Shown one piece after another: positions 5,421 to 5,741 of a stretch of 5,741 nucleotides of DNA (its first letter is position 1; each line of letters opens with the position of its first letter). The DNA is from Gammaproteobacteria bacterium. Its GTDB lineage: Bacteria; Pseudomonadota; Gammaproteobacteria; Thiohalorhabdales; Thiohalorhabdaceae. The stretch lies in NCBI GenBank assembly GCA_018609925.1, contig JAHEOG010000198.1, forward strand, positions 1 through 5,741, in the 5' to 3' direction. The notes beneath the pieces were generated by a model. It saw only the letters and a list, made by a program, of their open reading frames with translations. It was not told the DNA's origin and made no database searches. The position numbers were made by a program, and so were the translations under genes.

Positions 5421-5582
5421 ATGAGCTGCTGCTTTCGCTACGATTCGCGAACGGGTCGCTTGCTTGAGGAGGAAATCCGGAGGGACCGAAGCCTCCGCCC
5501 CGCACGGGGGGTCCGATGGCTGGTAGGTGGCCTGTTTGCCCTTCTGACCGGGGCCATGGTGTTAGGGGCCCTGGGGCTCTGA
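5421..5582 (+). CDS. Small single-pass membrane protein, unidentified
   Basis: A 53-residue open frame whose ATG has a good ribosome-binding site, GAGGA (5410-5414) at a 6-base spacing. The product has a charged cytoplasmic-looking head, MSCCFRYDSRTGRLLEEEIR and RDRSLRPARG, then one hydrophobic helix at about residues 32-53 (WLVGGLFALLTGAMVLGALG) running to the C-terminus. A vicinal Cys3-Cys4 sits at the N-terminus. I do not recognise the family. The positive residues (RPARGVR) just before the helix favour an N-inside topology. It lies 41 bases after tRNA-Leu and may be transcribed with it; it converges on the next gene with a 15-base gap. The opposite strand is also open here, so coding is likely but not certain. 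Confidence 0.6.
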   Translation: MSCCFRYDSRTGRLLEEEIRRDRSLRPARGVRWLVGGLFALLTGAMVLGALGL

Positions 5583-5597
5583 AGGCTTCCCTCTCCT

Positions 5598-5741
5598 CTA
5601 TAGAAAGAGACCGACCCGCAACCCAACCACATCGAGATCGCTCTCGGGCTGGCGCACCAAACCGATGTTGCTGGAGGCCAGGGGGGACTGGTCCAACCGG
5701 TAGCTATCGTAGAATATGGTCAGCCCCAGGCGCTTGCCCCC
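5598..5741 (-). CDS. Probable outer-membrane beta-barrel protein, C-terminal part only
   Basis: Reading from the right edge, only one minus-strand frame stays open; it gives 47 residues and ends at a TAG (5600-5598). The visible part has alternating polar and hydrophobic residues, KRLGLTIFYDSYRLDQSPLA, and ends in DLDVVGLRVGLFL, as in the last strands of an outer-membrane barrel. The last residue is Leu rather than Phe or Tyr, a slightly atypical end. The family cannot be named from so short a piece, and the start is beyond the window. Confidence 0.6.
   Translation of the reverse strand, partial: GGKRLGLTIFYDSYRLDQSPLASSNIGLVRQPESDLDVVGLRVGLFL

Overview
This is a G+C-rich bacterial stretch, probably from a gammaproteobacterium. 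The main clues are outer-membrane and periplasmic proteins of Gram-negative type, a Tn501-like mercury-resistance set, and a dif-like Xer recombination site whose XerD arm is identical to that of Escherichia coli. I cannot name the species.

Left end, plus strand (1-1436): the 3' part of an outer-membrane channel gene of the MetA-pathway 'transporter' type, then, 20 bases later, a membrane-anchored NHL-repeat beta-propeller protein. They probably form one transcription unit, which converges on the mer operon.

Centre, minus strand (1474-4141): a compact mercury-resistance operon. Transcription starts at a textbook MerR operator at about 4118-4141 and reads merT (inner-membrane Hg(II) transporter), merP (periplasmic Hg(II) carrier), merA (mercuric reductase without the N-terminal metal-binding domain) and finally merR (Hg(II)-sensing regulator). 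MerP would catch Hg(II), MerT would bring it in, MerA would reduce it to volatile Hg(0), and MerR would switch the promoter. merR as the last gene, with no operator of its own in sight, is unusual compared with the divergent Tn501/Tn21 arrangement.

Gap (4142-4616): no believable gene. It holds the mer promoter edge, a 14-base perfect palindrome (4228-4241), a strong dif/pdif-like XerC/XerD site (4520-4547) and a hairpin-plus-T terminator for the next gene. The Xer site beside a metal-resistance operon is the most interesting signal: it is either the chromosomal dif or one boundary of a Xer-mobilised module. No second copy lies in the window.

Right end (4617-5741): a secreted SYLF/Ysc84-domain protein on the minus strand, a complete tRNA-Leu(UAA) with encoded CCA on the plus strand, a probable 53-residue membrane protein just after it, and the last 47 codons of a minus-strand gene that looks like an outer-membrane beta-barrel C-terminus.
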